From positions 22,295,456 through 22,359,455 of the forward strand of contig CM049318.1 in the NCBI GenBank assembly GCA_026874595.1: a stretch of 64,000 nt of DNA. The letters are read 5' to 3'. The notes beneath the pieces are model-generated. The model was not told where the DNA came from. It did no database searches and saw nothing but the letters and a program-made list of their open reading frames with translations. Shown one piece after another: positions 34,027 through 45,829 of this stretch. This stretch comes from Sipunculus nudus. Lineage: Eukaryota > Annelida > Sipuncula > Golfingiida > Sipunculidae. Both the position numbers and the translations under genes were made by a program. How positions within the stretch are numbered: the stretch's first letter is position 1; the number at the start of each line of letters is the position of its first letter.

Positions 34027-37000
34027 ATGTCACATCGACGCGTGGCCGTGGTGAGTCATTGATCTGATATATTTTTTTTAACTAGAGATTTGGATACCCT
34101 TTTTACATACTTAATTGAAGTAAGCAGGATATATATGTTATCAGATCAGGTTGACGAACGTGCATAATCATTAAGTAGGGGATGCCTCTTCCGCAGGGGC
34201 GGTTGCAAAAATTGTGAAGTGGTGGGCCACTGGGTCACTGTTCCCACGCCAAACCCTTCCCATGTCAGTTTAACACGACCTCTCATAACTTATAAATTGT
34301 ATTTTCAAGCAAGGAAAAGTAATCTCATAATGTTGGAGATTAGAAAGTACATGAAAGTGCTGGGAGCGGGGGAACCGGTCAAACATCGTATATTCGCGTA
34401 TGTTCAGCAGGATTTTTTTAAATTACATAGTGAATCCGTTGGAATTATTCTTTTAACCTATTAATGAATCTGGGGGTTACCCAAGTCTAAAAGGGCTAAA
34501 TTACTGCCCGAGTAACAGTTTTTACCAGCCTATTCAGCTGTGAACCATTCAGTTTATTCACCACTTTTGCACTTTTCTTTAATGCGAATGTGAAATCTAT
34601 AAAATTCCAGAGGCATATAATATAAGTACTTTAATAGAATATTATTATTATTTATAATAATAATAATTATTATTATTATTATTTTATTATAATTATTATT
34701 GTTATTTTTGTAATATTATTATATTTTATAATATTATCTTTTAAAATATTATCATTATCTGTTCCAGGTAACTGGCGGTAACAAAGGTATTGGCTTCGCA
34801 ATTGTCAGAGGTCTGTGTAAGAAGTTCGATGGTGACGTATATCTAACAGGTAAGAACAGAACGCTCAGGGCTTTAGATATATAAGCTTATAGTTATATAT
34901 CCAGTAATATATAAATCTATGAAAAAATAATGTATAAAACAAAACAATCGATATCCTTAGTGTGAAAAGTGCAGCGTCATCGTGACATAGCTAGATGGCG
35001 GTGTTTACACAGCGGGGTCTCAGAAGGAAAATGATTGACAGGAAAGCCTCAGGTCAAATTTAACTGGAATATAAAATGACTGCTAAAACTTACAGAAGTA
35101 TTTGATTTTGATTTGGTGTGGTGGTCTTATAATTACCTGATATGAAAATGTTCGGGAGAGTGTATGGAATATTAAACGACGAGAGATATGCGGTCCAGAG
35201 CATACTTTAACTGCACTTTATACCCCCCCCCCATGGGTCGTAGGAAGGACGCCCAATATAAAAAATCACCGCTTGGTGTAAGTAAAATTCAGTGGGGTGT
35301 GTAATATAAGGTTTTATTCTGCATTCTCTGTTCACTCATTGTGACGGGTTTAAGGACATGATAGACGTTGTCGTGTGTATTTGAAAGACCATCATTAATC
35401 ATGCGTGCAGGCAACTCGTTGTACCCCTAATTACAGTGGAAGCACGTACGTGCCTCCTACGGCCTTTATGTTTGCAGGTAATCCGGGCACACTTGTTTAT
35501 CAGGCAGGTAAACTTTATCGTATTTTTCATCGAACGGATAAGATTACCTGCAGGTCTTTGTATATATTAGAGGACAGGAGTTGGAGTTTATCATGAAGGA
35601 ATGCTACCCCCGTACCTTAAAAAATACAAAGAAATGGTTTAGGCCAAAGAAATAAAAAGGTATGGTTCTCAGGCACTTTTTATCAGAAATCACTGCGGGC
35701 GGGCTATTTTTATTTATTTTTTTTTTTACCTTTTTTTGTATGTTTCGATAAAAATGTCATATGACTATGGAAAAGCATGAAAATAACAGGGTGTGTTTGC
35801 TAAACAGATAAAAGCACGTTTAAAAAAAGAAAATCGTATCAAAATTGTATTATTTTATCTTCTTAAAAGATGAAAATCAAAATAAAAATGTTTGATGCGG
35901 AGTGTTAAAATTGACGATGGCGGTGCCTGAGATTCATACCTTTATTTATTTTTTTGGCCTTACGGATATGGCGGTTTACTTGATTGACTAGAGTATTATG
36001 AGATGATAATATAATACTTACTATGATCACCAACCGTCATTCAGTATAATGATTCACACACACAAACACATATATATATCTATATATTATCTATATATAT
36101 ATATATTATCTAACAAAGACGAAAGCATATTGTTTGACGTATTGATGACTTTCCTTTTGTATAAAACAGTTTCAACGTTTTCACGTCTGAAAATGAAAAT
36201 TTATATGTTAAAAAAATACGGACAGCGGAACACACAGCATATTAATAAAATATTACCCATAAGGATTTTTTTTTTCGTTTTACAAACAGCGAAGATCTCT
36301 AAAATGCTAAAATTAGATTTTATATTAAAATATTTATTATGCCGCTCGCCGATCGTTAAAAATAATAACTTCCGAAAGACGTTTCTAAACACTACAGCGG
36401 TGCACTTAAAGCCAGTTACACCGAGAGCTGTAATAGGTTAATATCCACATTTATCACCTGAGGAACGCTGTTGTGTTGCCAATCAGAACTCTTGTATTTC
36501 GAAACCGAACATTTTAAAATTGAAGAGTAAGACGTGTGGAAGGGGTGCTATTGTGTGGTTGAAATTCATAATTTTGGATGGAAATTCGATAAGATTGAAG
36601 AAAATATGCCCCTAACAGACAACAGAGATCATCCTGACAAAAAATTGTGTTGGGGCTAATCCGCGCGGCCGGCCGAGATTTTTGGCTGCGGCTGGATTTA
36701 TTTTGACTAATCTGCAAATTACTTTTTTGTGTGATCTGTTGCAAGCGCATCTGGGCCTGTGAAAATCTGCCTAAATATGCTAGAAAAATAGCTCTTCTTT
36801 TACATTCTTAGATACTCTTAATTTCCATAATGAAAGGTATTACCGACGATGCCGATTTAATTTGGGCCTTAAAAATTAGCCTGATTCGTTGAACGATCGT
36901 TACACTTGTGCGACTATTTTGGCGGGGAAAATATTCACTGACATCGTGTCGCTTACGGTGATTATAATTTAAAGCTACGGTCACGGTGGCACCGAGAGTA

Positions 37001-40000
37001 TATTATATATAAGCAAATCACGCGGTCCTGTTTAATGGGACATGCTGCTGACGATGTCTAAAGCACGATCCCAATTAACATTTCAGATGTTTGGCATTAC
37101 AAGAATTGCGTGATTTCAACAGGTCCTTGGCGATCATGACGGGGTTATGCAAGCAGGCCGGTTTCTGACGAATCGTTTCTACCGGCTACAGCTGATCAAG
37201 ACATGAATAAAACTTATAAGCAGTCATCTGTTTTTGGTTGTGTTTCTTTATTACTCGCTTTATAAATGTATTTCATCTTATATAACTCCTTTTAAGTACA
37301 CTGATATATCCTGACCGTAGGTCTACGGTGTTTCTTATTTATATTTAGGCAAGATACAGATCAACATTGCTCGATAAATCATAACTTACAGGAAAGTAAA
37401 ATACGTTATTTACTAGAGGATTTTTTTAAATATGAAGAAAGTCACAATAGACTGGAAAAATATATTGAGAAATAAGCCTTAATGCCCATGAGTAATATTA
37501 TAAATATTAGTATATGGTCTTAAGTTGCAAATGCACAGCTGCTGCTATATATCAGAGTATGATCCGTCAGATGCAAAAAATCGCTGAGACATTTTTTTAT
37601 TATGATCAAGCAGGGCATTCAGATGGCACTGAAAAGCAAAGAAAAAATGACCTAGTTTTTTTTAAATCAAACAAATGGAAATAAATACCCCAAAAGTTAA
37701 CATTATACAAATAGATCATACGTGGTTAATTTTATTTTAGCTTACAATCAATTTCGCATAATCGAGCCATACCGGCTTCTTATATATGGTTTCATCTTTT
37801 AAAAAAAATACAGTTTTACATAAAAAATATTTATATACCCATTTAATATTTTCTACTACCATAACAGGCTTTGACTATTATTAAAGAGTACATTTATTAC
37901 CAACTTTTTTTCCCTCTTCATTTGCAAAAGAGATCTAAAACTGCCCTCATTCAAACAATTCTTGCACTCGCATACGACACAAAATAAAATCCTCTGCAAA
38001 TCCGTGCGAGATCAAGATCAAGGCTTACACGCGTAATGCGAACCTGGGCAATGGTATATACATCAGTTATAATGCTTATATAATAACATGCATGACCATT
38101 ATTGGAGAAGTACTTGATTACTTTTCAAATTTACGTGTATGTTTGACATGTACATGTACAAAGCAAGTACTTAAACATTTTGAACTCGAGTTCAGGATTT
38201 TAAGCCTGTAATAAAACACAAATTTTATTCAGAGATACTTTGTTGGTCATATTTTAATGTTATTGAGGCGAGGAATGAATAGAGTACGGGCATGTAATAT
38301 GACAAAAAACCTCAAAATGCTAATATCCGGTAAATAGGTGTAGTTAACTCCAGATCCTCATTTATTTTTTTCCCTCCTACTTGGTGCCATTTATAGGACC
38401 AATGTTAGCCCCAAGACAGATTTTTTAAGAAAGGCCAGATGTACTGGGTACAGTTGCCGATAACTTTATCGCAGCAGCCGTAAAGCAGATACTTGGAACA
38501 TTAGGATTCGAGAAGGACAAGACGCAAGACATAAACGCGCGTAACCATTGGACAAACTTGATCCAACAATGCCGATAAGTGCTGTCGTCAGCTTCCACAT
38601 TAAATAATATTCTATTCTTGGTAAATAACGGATATTATATGAAGTCTGAAGGGTTTTGTTGTTAAACGTCTTAAAAAGGGACAGACAATGCGTTTTAATA
38701 AAAATAAGACCATTTTGAATGGAAACGACTAGCTTTGTGTTTAATTCTCAATTTTATTCCGCCCTCCTACATTTGGACAAAATCAAAACCGTTCGTAAAA
38801 CAAAAGATTAAAAAAAAAAAAAAAAAAAAAAACATGCCTAAAGATCCGCTGTGTATGTATGTATGTACGAGGATGCACACATCTGTTCACAGATGAAAAT
38901 TGTTGCCACACAGGTTCATATATGTTTAATATATGTTATTAGCTCGGAATGAGGCACGAGGCCTGGCCGCTGTAGAAGAGCTGAAAAAGGAAGGTCTCTC
39001 TCCATTGTTTCATCAACTTGACATCAACAACCCGGAGTCTGCCCAGAATCTCAAGAAGACCCTCCAGACCAAATATGGCGGCCTCGACGTCCTTGTCAAC
39101 AATGCCGGAATGGCATACAAGGTAAGACGTTCCCTGCTGCGTGGAGGTACATGTGATTATTCACATCAACTGCAGTTATATAAGAAACTTTAGAGCACTG
39201 CAAATGACCATAACGGACACGTGATACAAATGACTATGACTTACATGTCATGTAGATGACTAGGACGGACACATGATGCAGATGACTATGATTGCGCATG
39301 ATGCAGATGGAAATGACAGGCACGTGATGCAAATGGCTACGAAGGACACGCGGTGCAGATGACTATGACGGACACACAATGCCCATGACTGATAGACAGG
39401 TGATGCAGATCACTATGATGAACACGTGATGCAAATAACAATGACGGGCACGTAATGCAGGTGGGTATGACAGGCTTAAGATGCAAATGACAATGAAAGG
39501 CACGTGAGGCAGATGACTAGGACGGGTACATCATGCAAATGACTGATGGACCCGTAATGTTAATGTCTATGACAGTCAAATGATGGAAATGACAATGACG
39601 GGCACGTGATGCAGATGACTAAGACGGACACATGATGCAGATGACTAGGACGGACACGTGATGCAGATGACTAGGACGGACCCGTGATGCAGATGACTAT
39701 GAAGGACACGTGATGCAGATAACTAGGACGGACACGTGATGCAGATGACTAGGACGGACACGTGATGCAGATAACTAGGACGGACACGTGATGCAGATGA
39801 CTAGGACGGACACGTGATGCAGATGACTAGGACGGACATGTGATGCATTTGACTATGACAGGCATATGATGGAAATGACAATGAAGGGCACGTGATGCAA
39901 ATGACTAGGATGGACACATGGTGCAGATCCTTGTTACAGGCATGTGCTGCAAATGACCATCAGGGACACGTGATGCAGATGACTATGACGGTCCATGATG

Positions 40001-41993
40001 GGCACGTAGTGCAAATGACTATGACGTACACATCGTGCAAATGACTATAATGGACACGTGATGCTAATTACCAAAATGAACAAAGTGCAAATGAGTATGA
40101 ACATATTTTGAAGTGTCCATAGCGGTAGGACTAGTTTAATGTAACCATTGCTTGGGTACAGTTTGATTATAGAATGTGCCTTTATTGTGGTTGTTCATTA
40201 CAGGTCGAGTCGACGGCACCTTTCCCTGAACAAGCGGAAGTGACGTTGAAGACTAACTACTGGGGAACACGTAACGTCTGTGACGCACTCTTCCCCATAC
40301 TGAGAGACCATGCCAGGTGAGTTGTTAAATATATGCGGTCAGAAAAGGTAGGGTCAATGATCGATTAATATTCGATTATTTTTTTGTACCTGCTATATGC
40401 CTGCTTTATTATAATTCACATGAAATTATACCTTGAATCCTGAATAGGTCAATTTTATCTTACTTATACATAACGCTGGAAAGTCAAGGTAAATGCTTTG
40501 AACGTTTTTTTCAGGATGTCTTTTTACCAGCCGCCCTCATTCCATTTAGCCCACAAGAGGTCCTTGCAATTAGACATTGTTACTCATCAACGAGCACGCT
40601 GTTTTCAATGTACGTAGCTTGCTAGTGTATTACGCTGGTTAGAGAGCAGGTAACATTTGTCAACACGCCCCTCTCTAGACACCAACAATCATTTTCAACG
40701 TTCGCCTTTCGCAAGATATTTCTGGACATTTGCAGGTCCAGTGTATGGTCCAGTTAATAGAGTAATAATATATTTTATTTCTCCCCCAGAGTGTCACACG
40801 TGTCAAGCCATGTAGCCGTATGGGCCCTTAATAAATGCAGTGATGATCTTCACGCCCGGTTAACGTCAATGACGGCAGTTGAGAAGTTGGACGAGGCAAT
40901 GACCGAGTTTGTCAAGTACGTATACATCTTAATAAATAAAATCAACCGACTGGACACTATAACATATAATCGTTTCGGATGATTCGTTGATTTAACCGGG
41001 TTTCTGTTTAACACAAACGCTACAACCAAACCTGTCGATTTTAAATGCTGTTTTATATATTTTAAGAAGTTTGTTCTAGAGGGTAAAACTGTTGTCGTTG
41101 GCTGTATTTTATTGCAGTATTGTTAAATTTCAAGACCTAAAAACAAACGATTTTCTTTCGAAATGTCAGAAATATTTTGGTAAAAGCAAAGCAAATGTAA
41201 ATAATATGCAACATATTAGATTTTGTTGTATATAACAGATTGGCTAAAGAAGGAAGACATTTGGATCATGGCTGGCCGGGCACTGCCTACGGAGTATCCA
41301 AAATAGGGATGACAGTTCTGGCGGCGATTCAACAAACTAATATAGAGGCTGACACAAGCAGGAAAGATATCTTAATTAACTCTGTAAGTATATGATCCAG
41401 CCCTAGACTGGATCCGAATTGTAAGGTCATTTTTCTTTCTATCATTCAAGTTAGATTTACTATTTTTCTGTCATTGGTTTCAATAATCGAAGATCATAAA
41501 AGGTCTTAAATATTTCGAGTTGACGGCAAACTGGACCCAATGAAATGATATGAATTTTATTGAGTTATCAGATTTTGCTCCGATTACTTTTATATCTGTG
41601 AATACATGATGTAACAAAACTATATTTGATTACTAGCTTCTGATTTCCGGAGGTAGACCACATGGCTTAAAGCCGGGAGGTCGCGATTTCGAATCTGACC
41701 CTAGATCTTTCACGGCCAGTCCGCCGGTAGGCACTCTAGATGCTTAAAATGGAAGATTGTCTTTCAGGTCCTTTTTTAACAGACGAGTGCACTGTTTTAC
41801 TTTAACTTATTTAGTGTTATAAGAACCTAACGCATCTCTCCCAGCTCGTGTTATGTTTGGACCTGGGTTATGAACGTTTTATGAACGACTTAATGACTAC
41901 GTGACGATAAAAATCACTGATCTAGACGTTTGTGCTTTATTTTATATAAGATATACGAAACCTATCGGCAACATCCAACATGACAACTATAGC

Positions 41994-42038
<45 letters not shown>

Positions 42039-43226
42039 CGACTTGTTTTTACCCGCACATTGTGACTCAACTAGCTAAGAAACGCCATCTACCGGAGCAA
42101 TTATTAATGAAATGCAATAAAATGACATCTATAGATGACTAAAAAGAGATCGACAGTTGTATCGACACTATGAATCACCATTCAAGAAGATGAACTTTTG
42201 CAGCGTTAAAACGCTGAATAAGGTAGAAATGTAATCGGTTTGTTGACCAAAACATAACGACTTATATCACACCTAGCACTGCCCATGTATTAATATTGAT
42301 CTGTTTATATACAGTGTACGCCAGGATGGGTGAATACAGACATGACCAGCGGGAAAGGACCTAGTTCCATCGACGAGGGTAAGTACAATGACTCCAGAAG
42401 ATAATCATCATGCATTTTGTGACGAAGAGTGTTTATTATCAAAAGTAATAGGTGTCTTTGGAGCTCTATAAAATAATCCGAAAAGATAATACTTTCGTGT
42501 AGTGCTTTTCTCCAAGGATGACATATTCGAGGTAATTACATTAATATTTTTACATTAACTATATGTTATTCAGACAAAATTTCTAGACATTTTCCAGTTG
42601 TTTATAAGGTAAAAAAAGTATGTTTTTTGTTATGATGGATAGGTGATTACTTTTAAGTGTCACCGATGTCGTTAGAGCTGTAAAAAATATAAAATTATAA
42701 TATATAACTTTTTTTATATAATATGTCTAACTCAATGATTGACATATTCTAGATGATTGCATTGGTAAAATTTGCCTTACAGTCACTATGTTGTTATTTG
42801 CTACTATAATAGGGTCAACGTTTCTTCGAATTTTATGTTCATTTCTGAGTTAAAAACTTTTTTTTCCCTTCTGCTCTAATGAGTTCGACCCTGTGTTTGC
42901 CTGGAGTGTTTGTTTAAGTTTTAATCAAACACAGATAATAGTAAAGAAGAGTTGATAAAATTCAGAAATAATGTTTGACGAGTAAACTCGATACAATTAC
43001 ATTCTTGAGTTGTGGAATGGACTATAGACAATTAGTTGTAACCCGACATAAAAAAAATGACAGCTTTTGTACCTTGAGTCTTCTAATTAATCGTTTTATA
43101 GGAGCAGACACGCCCTTGTACCTTGCCTTGCTTCCGGCCAACGTGGCGACCCCTCGCGGAGAGTTTCTGTCCAAGCGGGAAGTTGCAAATTGGCGAACAA
43201 AGAACGCCTGGACATGGGAAGCATGA
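34027..43226 (+). CDS. CBR1-like: Carbonyl reductase (CBR1-like SDR), copy 4; intact
   Basis: Eight exons: 34027-34050, 34768-34849, 38943-39121, 40204-40316, 40790-40915, 41239-41383, 42315-42378, 43102-43226. They total 858 bp, 285 residues; all introns are GT-AG and phases are consistent. Motifs: TGGNKGIG 10-17, K14/R37, NNAG 88-91 (followed by MAYK), catalytic Ser139 in HVSSHV, Tyr192/Lys196 in AYGVSK. The C-terminus is NAWTWEA then TGA. It is the only plus-strand copy and lies head-to-head with copy 3. Residues NAGM, CSDDL and QQTN are shared with copy 5 and not copy 3, indicating those two are closest. Exon 4 starts with VESTAPFPEQ where the others have [10 protein letters not shown]. 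Intron 2 (4.1 kb) holds a MITE and a block shared with copy 5; intron 3 holds the 26-bp minisatellite. Function is as given for copy 3. Confidence 0.93.
35642..35959. mobile_element. PIF/Harbinger-type MITE with 3-bp TTA target duplication
   Basis: 318 bp, in intron 2 of copy 4. The left end starts GGCCAAAGAAATAAAAAG and the complement of the right end starts GGCCAAAAAAATAAATAAAG. Inverted similarity runs about 37 bp through CTCAGGCAC. It is flanked by TTA at 35639-35641 and 35960-35962. Copy 3 keeps the empty site (GGTTTACGG on the complement of about 29540-29550), so the TTA duplication is directly supported. A 3-bp TWA target and GGCC-starting termini fit PIF/Harbinger non-autonomous elements. 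No coding capacity. Confidence 0.8.
36010..37080. other. Part of intron 2 of copy 4, no gene recognised
   Basis: Short AT microsatellite near 36070-36112. From about 36115 to 36255 it matches the region next to exon 3 in copies 2 and 3. The rest (36256-37080) has no recognised relative in the window. Confidence 0.45.
37080..38850 (+). repeat. Intron-2 block shared with copy 5
   Basis: Matches the complement of 62200-64000 nearly end to end (for example GCAGGCCGGTTTCTGACG near 37153 and its complement near 63885). A coding-like segment near 38440-38570 reads VADNFIAAAVKQILGTLG. The copy 5 version is open for 82 codons, whereas here it meets a stop. A run of A at 38811-38832 lies at the right edge. 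Confidence 0.7.
39190..40110. repeat. 26-bp minisatellite rich in CACGTG, intron 3 of copy 4
   Basis: Tandem units of about 26 bp, e.g. GACTAGGACGGACACGTGAT. The cleanest run is 39600-39850. I count at least 14 CACGTG by eye, plus several ATGCAAAT. Same family as the arrays in copies 2, 3 and 5. Confidence 0.92.
41638..41705 (+). repeat. tRNA-derived SINE-like head, copy 4 intron 6
   Basis: Reads GGAGGTAGACCACATGGC, then about 14 nt, then GGAGGTCGCGATTTCGAATC, resembling A-box and B-box regions of a tRNA-derived SINE. Equivalents lie in copies 2, 3 and 5. Confidence 0.45.
41997..42033. repeat. (TC)n microsatellite in intron 6 of copy 4
   Basis: About 37 bp of TC, the complement-strand equivalent of the GA tracts in copies 2, 3 and 5. 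Confidence 0.94.
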
Positions 43227-43299
43227 GACTTGCCTATATCATATATCTAAATATATATCATATACCATATACTACAGTGTTTTAAATGAATGGTCACTG

Positions 43300-43305
43300 A
43301 ATAAA
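43300..43305 (+). promoter_or_regulatory. Polyadenylation signal of copy 4
   Basis: AATAAA, 74 nt after the TGA stop, within CACTGAATAAACAAATG. The same context and spacing occurs in copy 2, and similar context in copies 3 and 5. Confidence 0.65.
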
Positions 43306-43479
43306 CAAATGTTATTCCGTTGTTATTATTTTTTTTATTTATTACCATAACCTTAATGGGATCATACAATAATGAGCAAAAGATATGCTATATTTATGTC
43401 GCAGTCGTCCAGCAGCCTACACGAGCCATCGGAATAACATAATAAGGGACACAATATATTATGTTAACGATAAAAATGT

Positions 43480-45560
43480 ACCAGCAGCCTTAATTTGTCT
43501 CGATCAAAAAAGCGTTCGATCGACTGGACTGGAATTTCATTTTTAAATGTCTAGAGAAGTTTGGCTTCGGCCCCGATTTTAGGCATTGGGTAAAATTATG
43601 TTATGACGATATTGAAAGCTCCGTAAAGATTAACGGTTATATTTCATTCTTTTTACATTGTCAAGAGGTACAATACAAGGGTGTCCTTTGAGCCCCTTAT
43701 AATATATAATAGTGGCTGACACAATGGCAAATCCTATTCGGAACGATAAGAATCTCAAGGGTATGCAGACGAAACTACACTATTTGTAACTGATATGGAA
43801 TCCATAAATCCATGTTTAAATATTCTTAATGTTTTCAGATGGCTTCGGGAGCGAAAATCTCCAAAACAAAATCAGGTCTGTGAAGGGGGTCTTTCAAGGG
43901 GAAAAAAGAAAAACCAGGAGGTATAAATTTGAATTCAAATATGGTTAAAAATTTGGGGGTTTTAATTAGGGAACGGGAACTTTGTAAGTGAAAATGGGGA
44001 CAGCCGTTTAAATAAACTTCAGAGTGTGTTACATTTTTGGTCAAACAGAAATTTATCTTATACAGGGAAACTTGTAGTCATCAATATTCTAGCCAGTAGC
44101 GGAATATGGTTTTACTGCAATATGATATATATGCCAGCATGGGTATCAGACAGAATCGAGAACCTGTTAATAAATGTTTATGGAGCTCTAAACGCCATCT
44201 GATGTCGAAAGATGTATTACATTTACCAAAGGATAAAGGGGGCCAAGACTTAGTATCTGTAAAATGTAAAATAACAGCTCAACGAGCCGTTTGGTTGTCT
44301 AAGGTTTTACATATGGAGCACAAATGCCGATTTTTAGCAGAATACTTTATAAGTTTATACAGGGTTTTCTTGGACTAATATACTAAGTTTTCAGTATTAT
44401 ACAAATAATACTAATTGTAAAGATCAACCGAGAGTTTATAAAGAAATGTTCGGAGCGTGGTAAGCTCTAAGAGTTGAGCATCATGTGGAAAAAATGAACA
44501 AGAACGCAATTTTAGATCAATCTTTATGTTTGAATACAAACATTGTAAATAATTAAGGTACTTACTTCATTAAAGAACTGGATGGGAAAGGTTGCTGGAA
44601 AATTATGCATATTTGGGACAGGCGATTGGGGTATTTCGATCAATTGGAGGCGATAGCCAAGCGTTTTAATATTAATTCTTACAAAGCCTTAAGAGAAAAA
44701 TATATCGATTTAACTCTTAACATTCCATCAAGTTGGATTTCCGAATTAAGGAGAGGGAGAGATATTGGCTATGATTCCTTTTATTGTATAAAACAAGAAA
44801 AGGGCAAATGTCTGCCACATAGCGAATTTAAATTGAAAATTCTATACTGTTAGCAGGTAAAAATCCGAGGTGCGTCGGAAAATGGCGCTCTATTTTCAAC
44901 AATCAGTTAGAAGTTAAACATATTTTTACAGGTTGCTATAGTTAAATGAAAGACACCACCTAGCAAGAATTGGAAATTTTTGCATTTTGTGTTACCTTCT
45001 ATGGTCTATTTGTATAAAAGTAAAATTGTTGCATCCGATTTGTGTGATGTTTGTGGTAAATCAGAGGACAATTTGCATATCTTTGTAGATTGTACAGTAG
45101 CATTGAATTTTTTGGATAAAGTTAATGACTTTTTAGTCAAGTAGCGGGAAAACCAGTTAAATTAATATGTTTACTATTTGTTTTGGTTTTAACCAAAGGT
45201 GGAAAGAGCTATCAAATAAATGTATTTTATTGCTAGATTTCATGATATATACAGGTAAATACGTATTGTGGTGAATCGGAATAAAAGATTAGCCTCAACA
45301 CCGGTAAATAATTTGGACTATTTTAAAGCTTTGGTGAGATGCAGAATAAAAAAGAACACTTTTGTAGTAAACGCATTAGTGAACCAAGGGATTATATGTT
45401 TAGAGACTTATGGTGTCAGGAAAATGCTTTGTGTTATGTAAATGATAATAACGATTTGATTTTAAATGTCTGATGAGAGATATAAATACTTATATATGTT
45501 GATGTAATTAAATATTTAATTAGTAGGAAAACTCTGGTAATAGAATAGAGAGACACTGTA
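43480..45560 (+). mobile_element. Degenerate L1/Tx1-like LINE, RT to C-terminal zinc-knuckle region
   Basis: Broken translation in several frames gives the reverse-transcriptase landmarks in order: FDRLDWNFIFKCLEKFGFGP near 43510-43580, QGCPLSPL near 43675-43700, YADETTLFVTD near 43755-43790 (YADD mutated to YADE) and AKISKTKSG near 43850. A 90-codon frame at 44106-44378 contains DVLHLPKDKGGQDLVSVKC. Another at 44605-44853 begins IWDRRLGYFDQLEAIAKRF. Around 45040-45100 is CDVCGKSEDNLHIFVDC, matching the C..C..H..C pattern of the zinc-knuckle region after RT in these elements. The 5' part including the endonuclease is missing. Many frameshifts and stops; not active. Confidence 0.75.
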
Positions 45561-45829
45561 GGAGACGGATTACTTTGATCTTAGCCAATAGGTAGAAGGA
45601 GAAATATAATCAAATAAAATTTGTTTTTTAATTAATTAATTTTTTTTAAGATAAATTATTGATTAGTTTAGATTTTTTATTTGACTATAGAGTCAAATTT
45701 ACTTTATGATTTTTTGGATTAATATGTATTGGACGGACCTATTACTTGAAAGCTAATTTTTTTTTCTGCTATTATTATCTTATATTAATTATTAGTTAAA
45801 ATATGTATATTTAAATGAACATGTAAAGG

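Noticed and set aside
39600-39850. Regular 26-bp repeats resembling a CRISPR array
   Set aside because: Units are directly adjacent with no unique spacers, the context is a eukaryotic intron, and no cas genes are present.
41638-41705. Possible functional tRNA gene
   Set aside because: B-box-like sequence is present, but no full acceptor stem or cloverleaf could be formed, and the block is repeated in introns of four paralogues; treated as a SINE-like relic.
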